Source of the DNA: an uncultured Lachnospiraceae bacterium
GTDB lineage: Bacteria > Bacillota > Clostridia > Lachnospirales > Lachnospiraceae
Reading direction: 5' to 3'
Assembly: GCA_910584685.1 (NCBI GenBank)
Contig: CAJUAO010000013.1
Location: 33,295-97,294 of the forward strand
DNA: 64,000 bases
Shown: piece by piece, positions 45,923-55,369 of the stretch
Layout of the letters: each line of letters opens with the position of its first letter
How positions within the stretch are numbered: position 1 is the stretch's first letter
Notes under the pieces: generated by a model
Seen by the model: the letters and a program-made list of their open reading frames with translations, nothing else
Told to the model about the DNA's origin: nothing
Databases searched by the model: none
Program-made: the position numbers and the translations under genes

Positions 45923-45990
45923 CCATAATCCTATGGGTTGTTATAATACGTAATGGGCTGTTAGTGTTATAATACGTGAGTGGCTATTAG
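45909..45990 (+). repeat. Degenerate short repeats after priA
   Basis: The priA end (ATGAGCGGCTATTAG) recurs in degraded form as TAATGGGCTGTTAG and GTGAGTGGCTATTAG. The last two are each preceded by TTATAATACGT (45941 and 45967). These look like slippage duplications; each TTATAAT could serve as a -10 box for def. Confidence 0.55.
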
Positions 45991-46069
45991 AATATTGATT
46001 ATTTATTGCAGATATGGTAAAATAGCTTGGGCAAAACAAGGTCATAATATTGTTGGAGGAAAGTATAAA

Positions 46070-46555
46070 ATGGCAATTAGAAATATAAGATACGAGGGTG
46101 ATGAAATATTAAACAAAGTGTGCAGGGAGGTAAAAGAAAATTCTCCCAAGCTGCAGCAGCTTATAGACGATATGTTTGACACAATGTATGAGGCAAACGG
46201 CGTGGGACTTGCAGCGCCTCAGGTAGGCATGCTTAAGCGGCTGGTGGTTATAGATACTACAGGCGATAATCCTATAGTTCTTATTAATCCCATGATAGTT
46301 GAGACAAGTGGAAGTCAGACAGGAAATGAAGGCTGCTTAAGCGTACCGGGAAAAGTGGGAATAGTTACAAGACCTGATTATGTGAAAGTAAGGGCTTTAG
46401 ACAGAGATTTTAATGAGGTAGAAATAGAGGGAACGGAGCTTTTGGCGAGAGCTATATGTCATGAATGCGACCATCTTGACGGACATCTTTATGTGGAAAA
46501 GGTGGAAGGAAAGCTTATGGACGAGTCAGAAGCATATGAGGAGGAAGGAAATTAA
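46070..46555 (+). CDS. def: Peptide deformylase
   Basis: Removes the formyl group from new proteins. The ATG at 46070 (GGAGGA upstream) gives 161 residues. The three active-site motifs are complete: GVGLAAPQVG (about 45-54), EGCLSVPG with the metal Cys (about 88-95) and CHECDHLDG, the HExxH motif (about 128-136). The in-frame upstream ATG at 45980 is less likely. fmt follows after 4 bases, the classical def-fmt pair. Confidence 0.96.
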   Translation: MAIRNIRYEGDEILNKVCREVKENSPKLQQLIDDMFDTMYEANGVGLAAPQVGMLKRLVVIDTTGDNPIVLINPMIVETSGSQTGNEGCLSVPGKVGIVTRPDYVKVRALDRDFNEVEIEGTELLARAICHECDHLDGHLYVEKVEGKLMDESEAYEEEGN

Positions 46556-46559
46556 TATT

Positions 46560-47516
46560 TTGAAAGTAATATTTATGGGAACGCCGGATATAGCGGCTAC
46601 GGTGTTAAAGGCAATAATTGAAAAGGGACATGACGTTGCGGCGGTAGTTACACAGCCGGACAAGCCAAAGGGCAGAGGACGAGAAATAAAGTTTCCGCCT
46701 GTAAAGGAGCTTGCCATAAGCAGTAATATTCCTGTTTATCAGCCGCAAAAAATAAAAAACAATCCGGAAATTGAGGAAAAGATAAGAGAATTAAATCCGG
46801 ATATTATTGTGGTTGCCGCATATGGGCAGATTCTTCCAAAATCCATACTTGATATGGCAAAATACGGCTGTGTAAACGTACATGCGTCACTTTTGCCGAA
46901 GTACCGGGGAGCTGCGCCTATTCAGTGGGCCATTATTGACGGAGAAAAGGTAACGGGAGTTACTACAATGATGATGGATGCAGGCCTTGACACAGGGGAT
47001 ATGCTGGATAAGACAGAGGTTGGGATAACAGACCTTGATACGGCGCAAACCCTTCACGACAAGCTTGCCGAGGCAGGAGGAAGAATAATACTTTCCACAA
47101 TGGAAAAGCTTGAAAAGGGTACTGCGGTAAGAACAAAGCAGAGGGACGAGGAAAGCACCTATGCAAGGATGCTTACAAAGGAGCTTGGAAAAATAGACTT
47201 TACAAAGCCGGCGGAAGAAATTGAAAGGCTTATAAGGGGATTAAATCCGTGGCCAAGCGCATATACTACATTTAATAAAAAGACAATAAAAATATGGAAG
47301 GCGTCTGTTATGCCGGAAAAGGATGTGTCCGGCGTAAACGTTGAAGAGCTTAAATATGGTCAGGTGGCTGTTATTTCAAAGGAATATTTTGGGGTAAGGA
47401 CAGGAAAGGATATTCTTTGTATAAGGGAGCTGCAGCTTGAAGGAAAGAAGCGGATGGATGCAAAAGCATTTCTTTCAGGCGTAAAAATAAATAAAGAGAA
47501 TATATTAGGAGAATAA
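46560..47516 (+). CDS. fmt: Methionyl-tRNA formyltransferase
   Basis: Formylates Met-tRNAi with 10-formyl-THF, so it links functionally to fhs upstream. The TTG at 46560 gives 318 residues beginning with the family's KVIFMGTPDIAATVL. The catalytic region includes NVHASLLPKYRGAAPIQWAI (Asn and His, about 107-126) and DAGLDTGDM with the Asp. The C-terminal tRNA-binding OB domain is about 205-318. An in-frame ATG far inside def (46461) is rejected because it would add about 33 foreign residues. Confidence 0.96.
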   Translation: MKVIFMGTPDIAATVLKAIIEKGHDVAAVVTQPDKPKGRGREIKFPPVKELAISSNIPVYQPQKIKNNPEIEEKIRELNPDIIVVAAYGQILPKSILDMAKYGCVNVHASLLPKYRGAAPIQWAIIDGEKVTGVTTMMMDAGLDTGDMLDKTEVGITDLDTAQTLHDKLAEAGGRIILSTMEKLEKGTAVRTKQRDEESTYARMLTKELGKIDFTKPAEEIERLIRGLNPWPSAYTTFNKKTIKIWKASVMPEKDVSGVNVEELKYGQVAVISKEYFGVRTGKDILCIRELQLEGKKRMDAKAFLSGVKINKENILGE

Positions 47517-47532
47517 AAGAAGGAGGGATAAA

Positions 47533-48240
47533 ATGTTTGGATATTTTTACTATTACGACCCAACCTTAATATTTGCGTTGATAGGTCTTGTATTGTCATT
47601 GCTGGCAAGCGCAAGAGTGAATACGGTATTTAATAAGTATTCAAGGGTAATGAGCCGTCAGGGTATAACGGGAGCTATGGCAGCAGAGCGTATTCTTCAC
47701 AGTCAGGGAATATATGATGTAAGAATAGAAAGAGTATCAGGAAAACTTTCAGACCATTATGACCCAAGGAGCAAGGTTTTAAGGTTATCAGATTCAACCT
47801 ATGGAGACACGTCAGTAGCAGCCATTGGAGTGGCAGCCCATGAGTGCGGCCATGCGGTACAGCATGCAAAGGGCTACGGTCCTTTGGCTGTAAGAAGCGC
47901 CCTTGTTCCTCTGGCAAATATCGGCTCAAGCTTAGGATATATTCTTGTTATTATCGGCCTGCTGTTTACACGGAATACAGGAACAATGCTTATAACCATA
48001 GGACTTATAGCCTTTAGCTGCGCTGTGCTTTTTCAGATAGTTACGCTGCCGGTGGAGTTTAACGCTTCAAGCAGGGCTCTTGTAATGCTTGAAGGACAGG
48101 GAATACTTGGCTCTGAGGAGATTAAAGGCTCAAGGAAGGTTCTTAGCGCGGCGGCTATGACATATGTGGCGGCGGCAGCCACGTCTATATTACAGCTTAT
48201 AAGGCTTATTATTATAGCAGGAGGAAGAAATCGTGACTAA
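47533..48240 (+). CDS. YugP-type membrane zinc metallopeptidase
   Basis: A 235-residue membrane protein of the neutral zinc metallopeptidase 2 (YugP) family. TM1 is at about 12-30. The zinc motif AAHECGHAVQHAKGY lies at about 98-112. Hydrophobic segments are at about 125-180, and a Glu-containing ligand region VEFNASSRAL follows. The family is common between fmt and rsmB in Clostridia. Physiological substrates are not known. It overlaps rsmB by 8 bases. Confidence 0.9.
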   Translation: MFGYFYYYDPTLIFALIGLVLSLLASARVNTVFNKYSRVMSRQGITGAMAAERILHSQGIYDVRIERVSGKLSDHYDPRSKVLRLSDSTYGDTSVAAIGVAAHECGHAVQHAKGYGPLAVRSALVPLANIGSSLGYILVIIGLLFTRNTGTMLITIGLIAFSCAVLFQIVTLPVEFNASSRALVMLEGQGILGSEEIKGSRKVLSAAAMTYVAAAATSILQLIRLIIIAGGRNRD

Positions 48241-49594
48241 TTCAGTAAACACGAGAGAATTAGTGCTTGATTTGCTTCTGGATATAAATGTAAACGGCTC
48301 CTTTAGCCATATATCAGTGGGAAATACGTTAAAAAAGTATCAGTATCTTGAAAAGATGGAGAGAAGCTTTATAACAAGGGTAACGGAGGGCACCATAGAA
48401 AACCTTATCCTTATTGACTATATTATAGGTCAATATTCAACGGTAAAGGTAAATAAAATGAAGCCTGTTATCAGAAATATATTAAGAATGACCGTATATC
48501 AGTTTTTATATATGGACAGTGTTCCAAATGCGGCAGCCGTTAACGAGGCGGTTAAGCTTACTGTAAAGAGAGGCTTCAGACAGCTTAAGGGCTTTGTAAA
48601 CGGCGTTCTTAGAAATATAGACAGAAACTTTGATAATATCAGCTATCCTAACGCTTCAAATGACTTGGTAACACATTTGTCCGTTATGTATTCTGTTCCA
48701 AAGTGGATAGTGGAGCAGTGGATATACCAGTATGGTACGGAGGAAGCGTCAAGGATGATTAAGGCTTCCATAGAGGACAAGGATAAAAACAGAATTACCG
48801 TTCGGACAAATACCCTTAAAGCTACCGATGAGGAAGCTATCGATATGCTTTTAAAGGAAGGCGTTACCGTAGAGCGTACGCCTTACGGGACAGGTCTGTA
48901 CATAAGAAATTTTGATTATATAAGCAGAATAAAAGCCTTTAGGGAGGGTTATATAAGCGTGCAGGATATAAGCTCTATGATGGTGGCAAGGATAGCCGCT
49001 CCAAGAGAAGGAGATTACTGCATAGATATTTGCGCCGCACCCGGAGGAAAAAGTCTTCATATGTGCGAGCTGATGAATGATAAGGGATTTGTGGAGGCAA
49101 GGGACCTGACTAAGCGAAAAATAGAGCTTATAAAAGAGAATATAGACAGGCACGGCGCAAAAAATATTGAGGCAAAAATTTCAGACGCTTTAGAGTACGA
49201 TAATTCATCAAGGGAAAAGGCAGATGTGGTTATAGCAGATTTGCCATGCTCAGGCTTGGGAGTTATAGGAAAGAAAAGCGATATAAAATATAATATGACT
49301 CCTGAAAAGCAAAATACTCTTGTTAAAATACAAAGAGATATACTGAAAAATGCTTTGAAATATGTGAAAAAAGGCGGATATATTATATTTAGTACCTGCA
49401 CTACAAATAAATCAGAAAATATAGATAATTTTAACTGGATAAAGGAAAGCTTTGACTATGAGCCTGTTGATATAGAAGGTTTTCTTCCTGAAGAGCTTAA
49501 GAAGGATACGGCAAAAAACGGATATATTCAAATGCTTCAGGGAATTGATGGGACAGATGGCTTTTTTGTCGGAAAGCTGAAAAGGATAGTGTGA
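48233..49594 (+). CDS. rsmB: 16S rRNA m5C967 methyltransferase
   Basis: SAM-dependent methylation of 16S rRNA C967 (E. coli numbering). A GTG start gives 453 residues. The N-terminal NusB-like RNA-binding domain (about 1-140) is followed by the Rossmann methyltransferase. This carries CAAPGGKSLHMCEL (SAM loop, about 263), ADLPCSGLGVIGKK (motif IV with PC cysteine, about 333) and STCTTNKSEN with the catalytic TC cysteine (about 386). It lies in the conserved fmt-rsmB-rlmN order. Confidence 0.95.
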   Translation: MTNSVNTRELVLDLLLDINVNGSFSHISVGNTLKKYQYLEKMERSFITRVTEGTIENLILIDYIIGQYSTVKVNKMKPVIRNILRMTVYQFLYMDSVPNAAAVNEAVKLTVKRGFRQLKGFVNGVLRNIDRNFDNISYPNASNDLVTHLSVMYSVPKWIVEQWIYQYGTEEASRMIKASIEDKDKNRITVRTNTLKATDEEAIDMLLKEGVTVERTPYGTGLYIRNFDYISRIKAFREGYISVQDISSMMVARIAAPREGDYCIDICAAPGGKSLHMCELMNDKGFVEARDLTKRKIELIKENIDRHGAKNIEAKISDALEYDNSSREKADVVIADLPCSGLGVIGKKSDIKYNMTPEKQNTLVKIQRDILKNALKYVKKGGYIIFSTCTTNKSENIDNFNWIKESFDYEPVDIEGFLPEELKKDTAKNGYIQMLQGIDGTDGFFVGKLKRIV

Positions 49595-49651
49595 AACATA
49601 GGCTTTTAATATTATCCTCATGGGTATTAAAATAATGGGAAGGGCAGTATA

Positions 49652-50737
49652 ATGACAGATATTAAATCCTTAAATCTGGAGGAATTAACTGAATATATAC
49701 AAAGCCTTGGAGAAAAGAAATTCAGGGCAAAGCAGATATATAAATGGCTTCATCAGGATTTTGTTACCGGCTTTGACGAGATGACAAATCTTCCAAAGGA
49801 TTTAAGGGAAAAGCTTAAGAGGGATGCTTGCGTTTATGTGGTTAAGCCTGTAAAAGTCATGGTTTCACAGCTTGATGGAACGAGAAAATACCTCTATGAG
49901 CTTAACGACGGAAATATAATAGAAAGCGTGCTTATGAAATATCATCATGGCAATTCTGTTTGTATTTCAACCCAGGTTGGGTGCAGAATGGGCTGCAGGT
50001 TTTGCGCCTCCACTCTGGATGGCTTAGAGAGGCAGCTTGTTCCGTCAGAGATGCTGGACGAGGTATATCGTATACAAAGGGACATAGGGGAAAGAATTTC
50101 AAATATTGTTTTAATGGGAAGCGGAGAGCCCCTTGACAATTATGATAACGTAGTTAAATTTCTTAAGCTTATTTCTGATGAAAACGGCTTAAATATAAGC
50201 GGAAGAAATATTACCCTGTCAACCTGCGGCATAGTACCTCTGATAAGGAGGCTGGCAGATGAAAAAATGCAGCTTACCCTTGCAATATCCCTTCATGCAT
50301 CAGATGATAACACAAGACGGAAGCTGATGCCTGTGGCAAATAAATATACCATTGCAGAGCTTTTAGATGCCTGCAGATATTTTTTTAAAGCTACGGGAAG
50401 AAGAGTTACATTTGAGTATAGTCTTGTGGCAGGTGTAAACGACATGGAGAGCGAGGCTGTTAAGCTTGGAAATTTACTTAAGGATATAAACTGCCATGTA
50501 AATTTAATTCCTGTAAATCCCATAAAAGAGCGTAATTTCAAGCAGTCCGTAAAAAAGGATGTGGAAAAATTTAAAAATGTTCTTGAAAAATATAAAATAA
50601 ATGTTACTATAAGAAGGGAAATGGGGAGAGATATACAGGGAGCATGCGGACAATTAAGAAAGAGTTATAAGGACAATATTGAAGGAAATGGGAAGAATGC
50701 AACTGAAAAACATAACAAAAAGGAGGTAGAGTGGTGA
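49652..50737 (+). CDS. rlmN: 23S rRNA/tRNA m2A methyltransferase RlmN
   Basis: Radical SAM enzyme that methylates C2 of A2503 in 23S rRNA and A37 of some tRNAs. At 361 residues the cluster motif CRMGCRFCAST (Cx3Cx2C, about 110-120) is followed by LVPSEMLDEVYRIQ and VLMGSGEPLDNYDNV (SAM 'GGEPL' motif). A C-terminal GACGQL motif includes the second catalytic cysteine (about 331-336). The last ~25 residues are Lys/Asn-rich. It overlaps the phosphatase gene start. Confidence 0.96.
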   Translation: MTDIKSLNLEELTEYIQSLGEKKFRAKQIYKWLHQDFVTGFDEMTNLPKDLREKLKRDACVYVVKPVKVMVSQLDGTRKYLYELNDGNIIESVLMKYHHGNSVCISTQVGCRMGCRFCASTLDGLERQLVPSEMLDEVYRIQRDIGERISNIVLMGSGEPLDNYDNVVKFLKLISDENGLNISGRNITLSTCGIVPLIRRLADEKMQLTLAISLHASDDNTRRKLMPVANKYTIAELLDACRYFFKATGRRVTFEYSLVAGVNDMESEAVKLGNLLKDINCHVNLIPVNPIKERNFKQSVKKDVEKFKNVLEKYKINVTIRREMGRDIQGACGQLRKSYKDNIEGNGKNATEKHNKKEVEW

Positions 50738-51453
50738 TAGCATATGGTAAGACTGATATAGGAGCCAGCCGGAAGATGAATCAGGATTATTTTTATGTCT
50801 CAACTGAGCCGATAGGCAGCCTCCCCAATATATTTATTGTAGCTGATGGTATGGGCGGTCATAAAGCAGGTGACGTCGCATCAAGAGAAGCGGTAAATGA
50901 GATTATAAGTATAATATCATCAGCCGCTACAAAGGACCCTGTATCAATAATGGAGGCGGCTATTGACAGCGCAAATAAAAAGCTTCTTGAAAAGTCGAGA
51001 AGCGCCCCCGAGTTTGAGGGAATGGGAACTACACTGGTTATGGCTGCAGTATGCAATGATATAATATACATAGCTAACATTGGAGACTCAAGGCTTTATG
51101 TTATTGACGACGAAATAAGGCAAATAACAAGAGACCATTCATTTGTACAGGAAATGGTCACCCTTGGTAAGCTGGACAAAAAAACCGCCAAAACCCATGA
51201 GAAAAAAAATTATCTGACAAGAGCGCTGGGGGTAGAGGAAGGCACTATAGCAGACTTTTTTGAAATAAAAAGCATAAAGGGCGGAAGAATACTTATGTGC
51301 TCCGATGGACTTACGAACATGGTGGAAGATGATGATATAAAAAGTATTGTCAGTGGCAGGAGCGATATAAGAGAAGCCGTAAAGGCCCTTATTGAGGCGG
51401 CAAATAAAAATGGTGGTATGGATAACATTACAGCCGTACTTATTGAACCATAA
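50731..51453 (+). CDS. stp: PP2C-type Ser/Thr phosphatase
   Basis: Mn/Mg-dependent phosphatase that reverses PrkC phosphorylation. A GTG start with AAAGGAGGT upstream gives 240 residues and a 7-base overlap with rlmN. Metal-binding motifs are complete: GASRKMNQDYFY (Asp), VADGMGGHKAGDVAS (Asp and Gly, about 38-52), CSDGLTNMV (about 190) and GGMDNITAVLI (about 227-237). The partner kinase gene is the next one downstream, a standard pairing across Firmicutes. Confidence 0.96.
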   Translation: MVIAYGKTDIGASRKMNQDYFYVSTEPIGSLPNIFIVADGMGGHKAGDVASREAVNEIISIISSAATKDPVSIMEAAIDSANKKLLEKSRSAPEFEGMGTTLVMAAVCNDIIYIANIGDSRLYVIDDEIRQITRDHSFVQEMVTLGKLDKKTAKTHEKKNYLTRALGVEEGTIADFFEIKSIKGGRILMCSDGLTNMVEDDDIKSIVSGRSDIREAVKALIEAANKNGGMDNITAVLIEP

Positions 51454-51462
51454 AAGAAAGGC

Positions 51463-53709
51463 ATGGATATTTATATGATAAGAAAAGGAATGTTTATAAG
51501 CGACAGATATGAGATTATTGACAAAGTAGGTTCCGGTGGAATGTCAGATGTGTACAAGGCTATGGACCATAAGCTTAACAGATATGTAGCCATAAAGGTA
51601 TTAAAGTCTGAATTTAGCGAGGACACAGGCTTTGTATCAAAATTCAGGGTAGAAGCGCAGTCAGCAGCAGGACTTACACATCCAAATATAGTTAATGTTT
51701 ATGATGTAGGCGAGGACAATGGAATATACTACATTGTAATGGAGCTTATAGAGGGAATAACTCTTAAGAAATATATAGAAAAGAAGGGAAAGCTTCCTAT
51801 AAAGGAGGCTGTAAGCATAGCCATACAGGTAGCCCAGGGTATTGAGGCAGCCCATAATAATCATATTATTCACAGGGATATTAAGCCACAGAATATAATG
51901 ATTTCAAGGGAAGGCAAGGTAAAGGTTACTGACTTTGGAATAGCAAGGGCAGCATCCTCACATACAATAAACGGAAATGCAATGGGCTCCGTTCACTATA
52001 TATCGCCTGAGCAGGCAAAGGGCGGTTACATTGACGAGAAGAGCGATATATATTCCCTTGGAATATCATTATTTGAAATGATTACAGGGGAGGTTCCATT
52101 TGAGGGAGATTCTACCGTAAGCGTAGCGCTGCAGCACATAAATGAGGAAATGCCGAATCCAAGGGATTATGTGGAGGAGCTTCCGGTCAGCGTAGAGAAA
52201 ATATTGGCAAAGTGTACGCAGAAAAAGCCTGAGAGAAGATACTTAAAGGTATCAACACTTATAGCTGATTTGAAAAAATCTCTTATAACTCCTGACGAGG
52301 ATTTCGTACAGATGGCGCCGGCGTCAGAAACCGGAACAGTAGTGCTGTTGTCAAAGGATGAAGCGCCTGTCATAAAGAAGAATCCGGGTGATGAGATTTC
52401 AGATAAAACAGAGGAAAGAAATTATGACGACAGCTTAAGCGATGATGATGATGTGTTCGGAACAGATGACGACATAGATTCTGTAAGTCCAAAGCTTGAT
52501 AAGATTATTACAATATCAGGTATAGTTGGAGCGGTAGTTGTAGCCGTAGTAGTTATACTTGTGCTAATAAAGGCATTTGGAGGCTGCGATTCAGAGCCTG
52601 AGACAGAGGGAAAGGTTACTACAGGCTCACAGCAGAGTACCTTAAGCGATAAGCAGACTATAGTTCCTAATGTTGTGGGAAAGGCAGAGGACGACGCTAT
52701 AAGCGAGCTGGAAAAAAGCAGCTTAGGCTTTAAAATTGATAAAAGAGAGTCAAGCAATTCGTATCCTAAGGGATTTGTTATGGACCAGTCGGTTGCCAAG
52801 GATACGGTTGTTGATAAGCATACGACAATTCTTCTTACTATTAGCGATGGACCTAAGGAAATAACCATACCTGATGTAAAAAATAAGTCAAAGACAGATG
52901 CCCAGAAGCTTTTGGAGGGAGAAGAATATGGTCTCGTTGTTACCTTTGACTATGAGATAAGCGATGAAATAGATATAGACAATGTTATCAGAACAGAGCC
53001 GGAGATAGGAGCGTCTGCAAAATATGGCGATAGTATTAAGCTGATAGTAAGTCAGGGAACTGATACGTCTGACGTAGAGGTTCCAAAGCTTGAGGATAAG
53101 ACTGAGGAGAAAGCAAAGGAAGAACTTGCGGAGCTGGGTCTTACACTTAAGGTTATAGAGGAAAGACACAGTGATACCGTAGAAAAGGGAAGAATAATTA
53201 ACCAAAACATTGCAAGCGGAAAGAGTGTTCCAAGAGGTACAGAGATAGGAGTAGTTATAAGCTTAGGAAAAGAGGAGCCGGTAACGCCGGAGCCAACAAC
53301 GCCGGAGCCGACAACACCGGAACCAACAACACCGCCGGAGAAGAAGGCTACATTCGCAAGGGTAGATGCGTCAAAGATTGAAAATCTTCCGTTAAAAATT
53401 AAGGATAAGGATGGAAAGGATGTAGACATAACGGGAAATGTGACGGCCGCAGTCACATATAAGCTGGGAAACGGTACGTTTAATGAGCCTTTGGAATTAG
53501 AAGAAAATGAAAAGGTAGTTTCAAATATTAATGAATGGAGCATTGCTCAAAAAACAATAACATCAGATACGGTTAAAGAGAAAACTGAGGCTACCATGAT
53601 TGTTACATTAGAATATGTGACATATGTTAATGAGGGAACTGAAGAAGAGCCAAAATGGACGGAAAAGAAGGAAATAGCAAAGGGAAGTGTCACAGCAGTA
53701 TTCCAGTAA
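51463..53709 (+). CDS. prkC: PASTA-domain Ser/Thr protein kinase
   Basis: Wall-sensing transmembrane kinase. The cytosolic kinase (about 15-275) has the glycine loop VGSGGMSDVY, Lys in AIKVLK, HRDIKPQN and DFG. One TM (about 347-368) follows, then three extracellular PASTA repeats (about 402-468, 469-538 and 540-607) that bind muropeptides in this family. A TPEPT-repeat linker and a ~115-residue C-terminal beta-rich domain follow. The start could instead be the in-frame ATG at 51475 (MIRKGMFI); neither has an ideal ribosome binding site. It acts with Stp and lies before rsgA. Confidence 0.95.
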   Translation: MDIYMIRKGMFISDRYEIIDKVGSGGMSDVYKAMDHKLNRYVAIKVLKSEFSEDTGFVSKFRVEAQSAAGLTHPNIVNVYDVGEDNGIYYIVMELIEGITLKKYIEKKGKLPIKEAVSIAIQVAQGIEAAHNNHIIHRDIKPQNIMISREGKVKVTDFGIARAASSHTINGNAMGSVHYISPEQAKGGYIDEKSDIYSLGISLFEMITGEVPFEGDSTVSVALQHINEEMPNPRDYVEELPVSVEKILAKCTQKKPERRYLKVSTLIADLKKSLITPDEDFVQMAPASETGTVVLLSKDEAPVIKKNPGDEISDKTEERNYDDSLSDDDDVFGTDDDIDSVSPKLDKIITISGIVGAVVVAVVVILVLIKAFGGCDSEPETEGKVTTGSQQSTLSDKQTIVPNVVGKAEDDAISELEKSSLGFKIDKRESSNSYPKGFVMDQSVAKDTVVDKHTTILLTISDGPKEITIPDVKNKSKTDAQKLLEGEEYGLVVTFDYEISDEIDIDNVIRTEPEIGASAKYGDSIKLIVSQGTDTSDVEVPKLEDKTEEKAKEELAELGLTLKVIEERHSDTVEKGRIINQNIASGKSVPRGTEIGVVISLGKEEPVTPEPTTPEPTTPEPTTPPEKKATFARVDASKIENLPLKIKDKDGKDVDITGNVTAAVTYKLGNGTFNEPLELEENEKVVSNINEWSIAQKTITSDTVKEKTEATMIVTLEYVTYVNEGTEEEPKWTEKKEIAKGSVTAVFQ

Positions 53710-53717
53710 GGCAGTCT

Positions 53718-54611
53718 ATGAGTAAAGATAAATTTTACGGAAAAATAATAAAGGGTATAGCCGGTTCCTACTACGTACATGTAGTAGGAGCCGGAATTTA
53801 TGAGTGCAAGCCAAAGGGAATATTCAGATATAAAAATATAAAGCCTTTAGTAGGCGATAATGCAGAGCTTGATATTTTAAACGAGGAAGAAAAAACAGGA
53901 AACATAACAGACATAGCAGAGAGAAAAAATTCTTTGATAAGACCTGCCGTAGCCAATATAGACCAGGCTATGGTTATTTTTGCGGTTAAGTCTCCGCCGC
54001 CGAATTTTAATTTGTTAGACAGATTTCTCGTTATGATGGAGGCCCAGAATATACCTGTTATTATCTGCTTTAATAAGTCGGATTTGGCGGATAAGGCAGC
54101 CATGGAGGAGCTTGAAAAAATATATAAGCCGGCAGGCTACAGTATTATTTTCGCAAGCACTGTTGATATGACAGGATTAGATAAGATAAAAGACTGTCTT
54201 GACGGTAAGACTACTGTTTTTGCAGGGCCGTCGGGAGTTGGAAAGTCTTCTATGCTTAATGCGCTTATACCGGATACTAATGCAAGGACGGGAGACATAA
54301 GCAGAAAGATAGAACGTGGAAAGCATACTACAAGACATTCTGAAATATTTAATCTTGAAAAAAACACATATATTATGGATACTCCCGGCTTTAGTTCCGT
54401 ATATGCGTGGACAATGGAGAAGGAGGAGCTTAAAGATTTCTTTCCTGAGTTTGCATTATGTGAGGGAAAGTGCCGGTTTAACGGCTGCGTACATGTAAAT
54501 GAGCCTGACTGCATAGTGAAAAGGAGAGTGGAGGAAGGAAAAATTTCTTCTGTCAGATATGACAACTATATTTTAATGTATGACGAGATAAAAAACAGAA
54601 AAAAATACTAG
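53718..54611 (+). CDS. rsgA: Ribosome small subunit GTPase RsgA
   Basis: Circularly permuted GTPase for late 30S maturation. The ATG at 53718 gives 297 residues. The N-terminal OB fold is at about 1-70. The G4 motif NKSD (about 120) precedes G1 GPSGVGKSSMLN (about 173) and G3 DTPGF (about 221). The zinc knuckle CEGKCRFNGCVHVNEPDC (about 245-263) closes the protein. The prkC-rsgA-rpe-thiN order is conserved in Firmicutes. Confidence 0.96.
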   Translation: MSKDKFYGKIIKGIAGSYYVHVVGAGIYECKPKGIFRYKNIKPLVGDNAELDILNEEEKTGNITDIAERKNSLIRPAVANIDQAMVIFAVKSPPPNFNLLDRFLVMMEAQNIPVIICFNKSDLADKAAMEELEKIYKPAGYSIIFASTVDMTGLDKIKDCLDGKTTVFAGPSGVGKSSMLNALIPDTNARTGDISRKIERGKHTTRHSEIFNLEKNTYIMDTPGFSSVYAWTMEKEELKDFFPEFALCEGKCRFNGCVHVNEPDCIVKRRVEEGKISSVRYDNYILMYDEIKNRKKY

Positions 54612-54670
54612 ACATTAATGTCAATAAAGATTAAAATATAAGTAATGAATTTGTGATGGGAGAATTTTAT

Positions 54671-55333
54671 ATGTTAAAGTTAGCACCTTCGATTTTAAAC
54701 GCAGATTATGCGAAGCTTGGCGAGGAAATAACTACTGTTGACAAGTGCGGAGCTGATTATATACACTTGGATGTTATGGACGGTATGTTTGTTCCGGCCA
54801 TGTCCATTGGCATGCCGGTTATAAAAAGCCTTAGAAAGTGTACGGACAAGATTTTTGACGTGCATCTTATGATACAGGACCCAAACAGATATATTAAGGA
54901 TTTTAAGGATGCCGGAGCAGATATAATATCTGTACATGCCGAGGCATGCAGCCAGCTTGATGTTACCGTAGACAGGATAAAGCAGCTTGGCTGTAAGGTA
55001 GGGGTAGTACTGAATCCTGCCACGCCCCTTAACCAGCTTGATTTTGTTCTTGAAAATATTGATATGGTTCTTATTATGACTGTAAATCCCGGCTTTGGAG
55101 GACAAAGATACATACAGAGCATGACAAGAAAAATTGTCGAGCTTAGGCATATTATAGATGAGCGGGGCTATAATACGGATATTGAGGTTGACGGAGGAAT
55201 TACGGTGGACAACGTAAGAACCGTTATAGATGCCGGAGCCAATGTTATAGTATCAGGCTCAGGAGTATTTAAGGGTGACGTAAGAAAGAATATGCAGGGC
55301 TTCAGGGAGATTTTCGAGTCGTATAACGTATAA
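54671..55333 (+). CDS. rpe: Ribulose-phosphate 3-epimerase
   Basis: Interconverts ribulose-5-P and xylulose-5-P in the pentose phosphate pathway. The ATG at 54671 follows GGGAG and gives 220 residues. TIM-barrel motifs are LAPSILNADYAKLGEE (2-17), HLDVMDGMFVPAMSIG (metal His/Asp, about 34-49), DVHLMI (about 65) and NPGFGGQ (about 143-149). DGGI (about 175) and the GSGVF phosphate loop follow. Confidence 0.96.
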   Translation: MLKLAPSILNADYAKLGEEITTVDKCGADYIHLDVMDGMFVPAMSIGMPVIKSLRKCTDKIFDVHLMIQDPNRYIKDFKDAGADIISVHAEACSQLDVTVDRIKQLGCKVGVVLNPATPLNQLDFVLENIDMVLIMTVNPGFGGQRYIQSMTRKIVELRHIIDERGYNTDIEVDGGITVDNVRTVIDAGANVIVSGSGVFKGDVRKNMQGFREIFESYNV

Positions 55334-55369
55334 ATGTCTTGGACAGGCATTTGAAAAAGGAATTTATTG

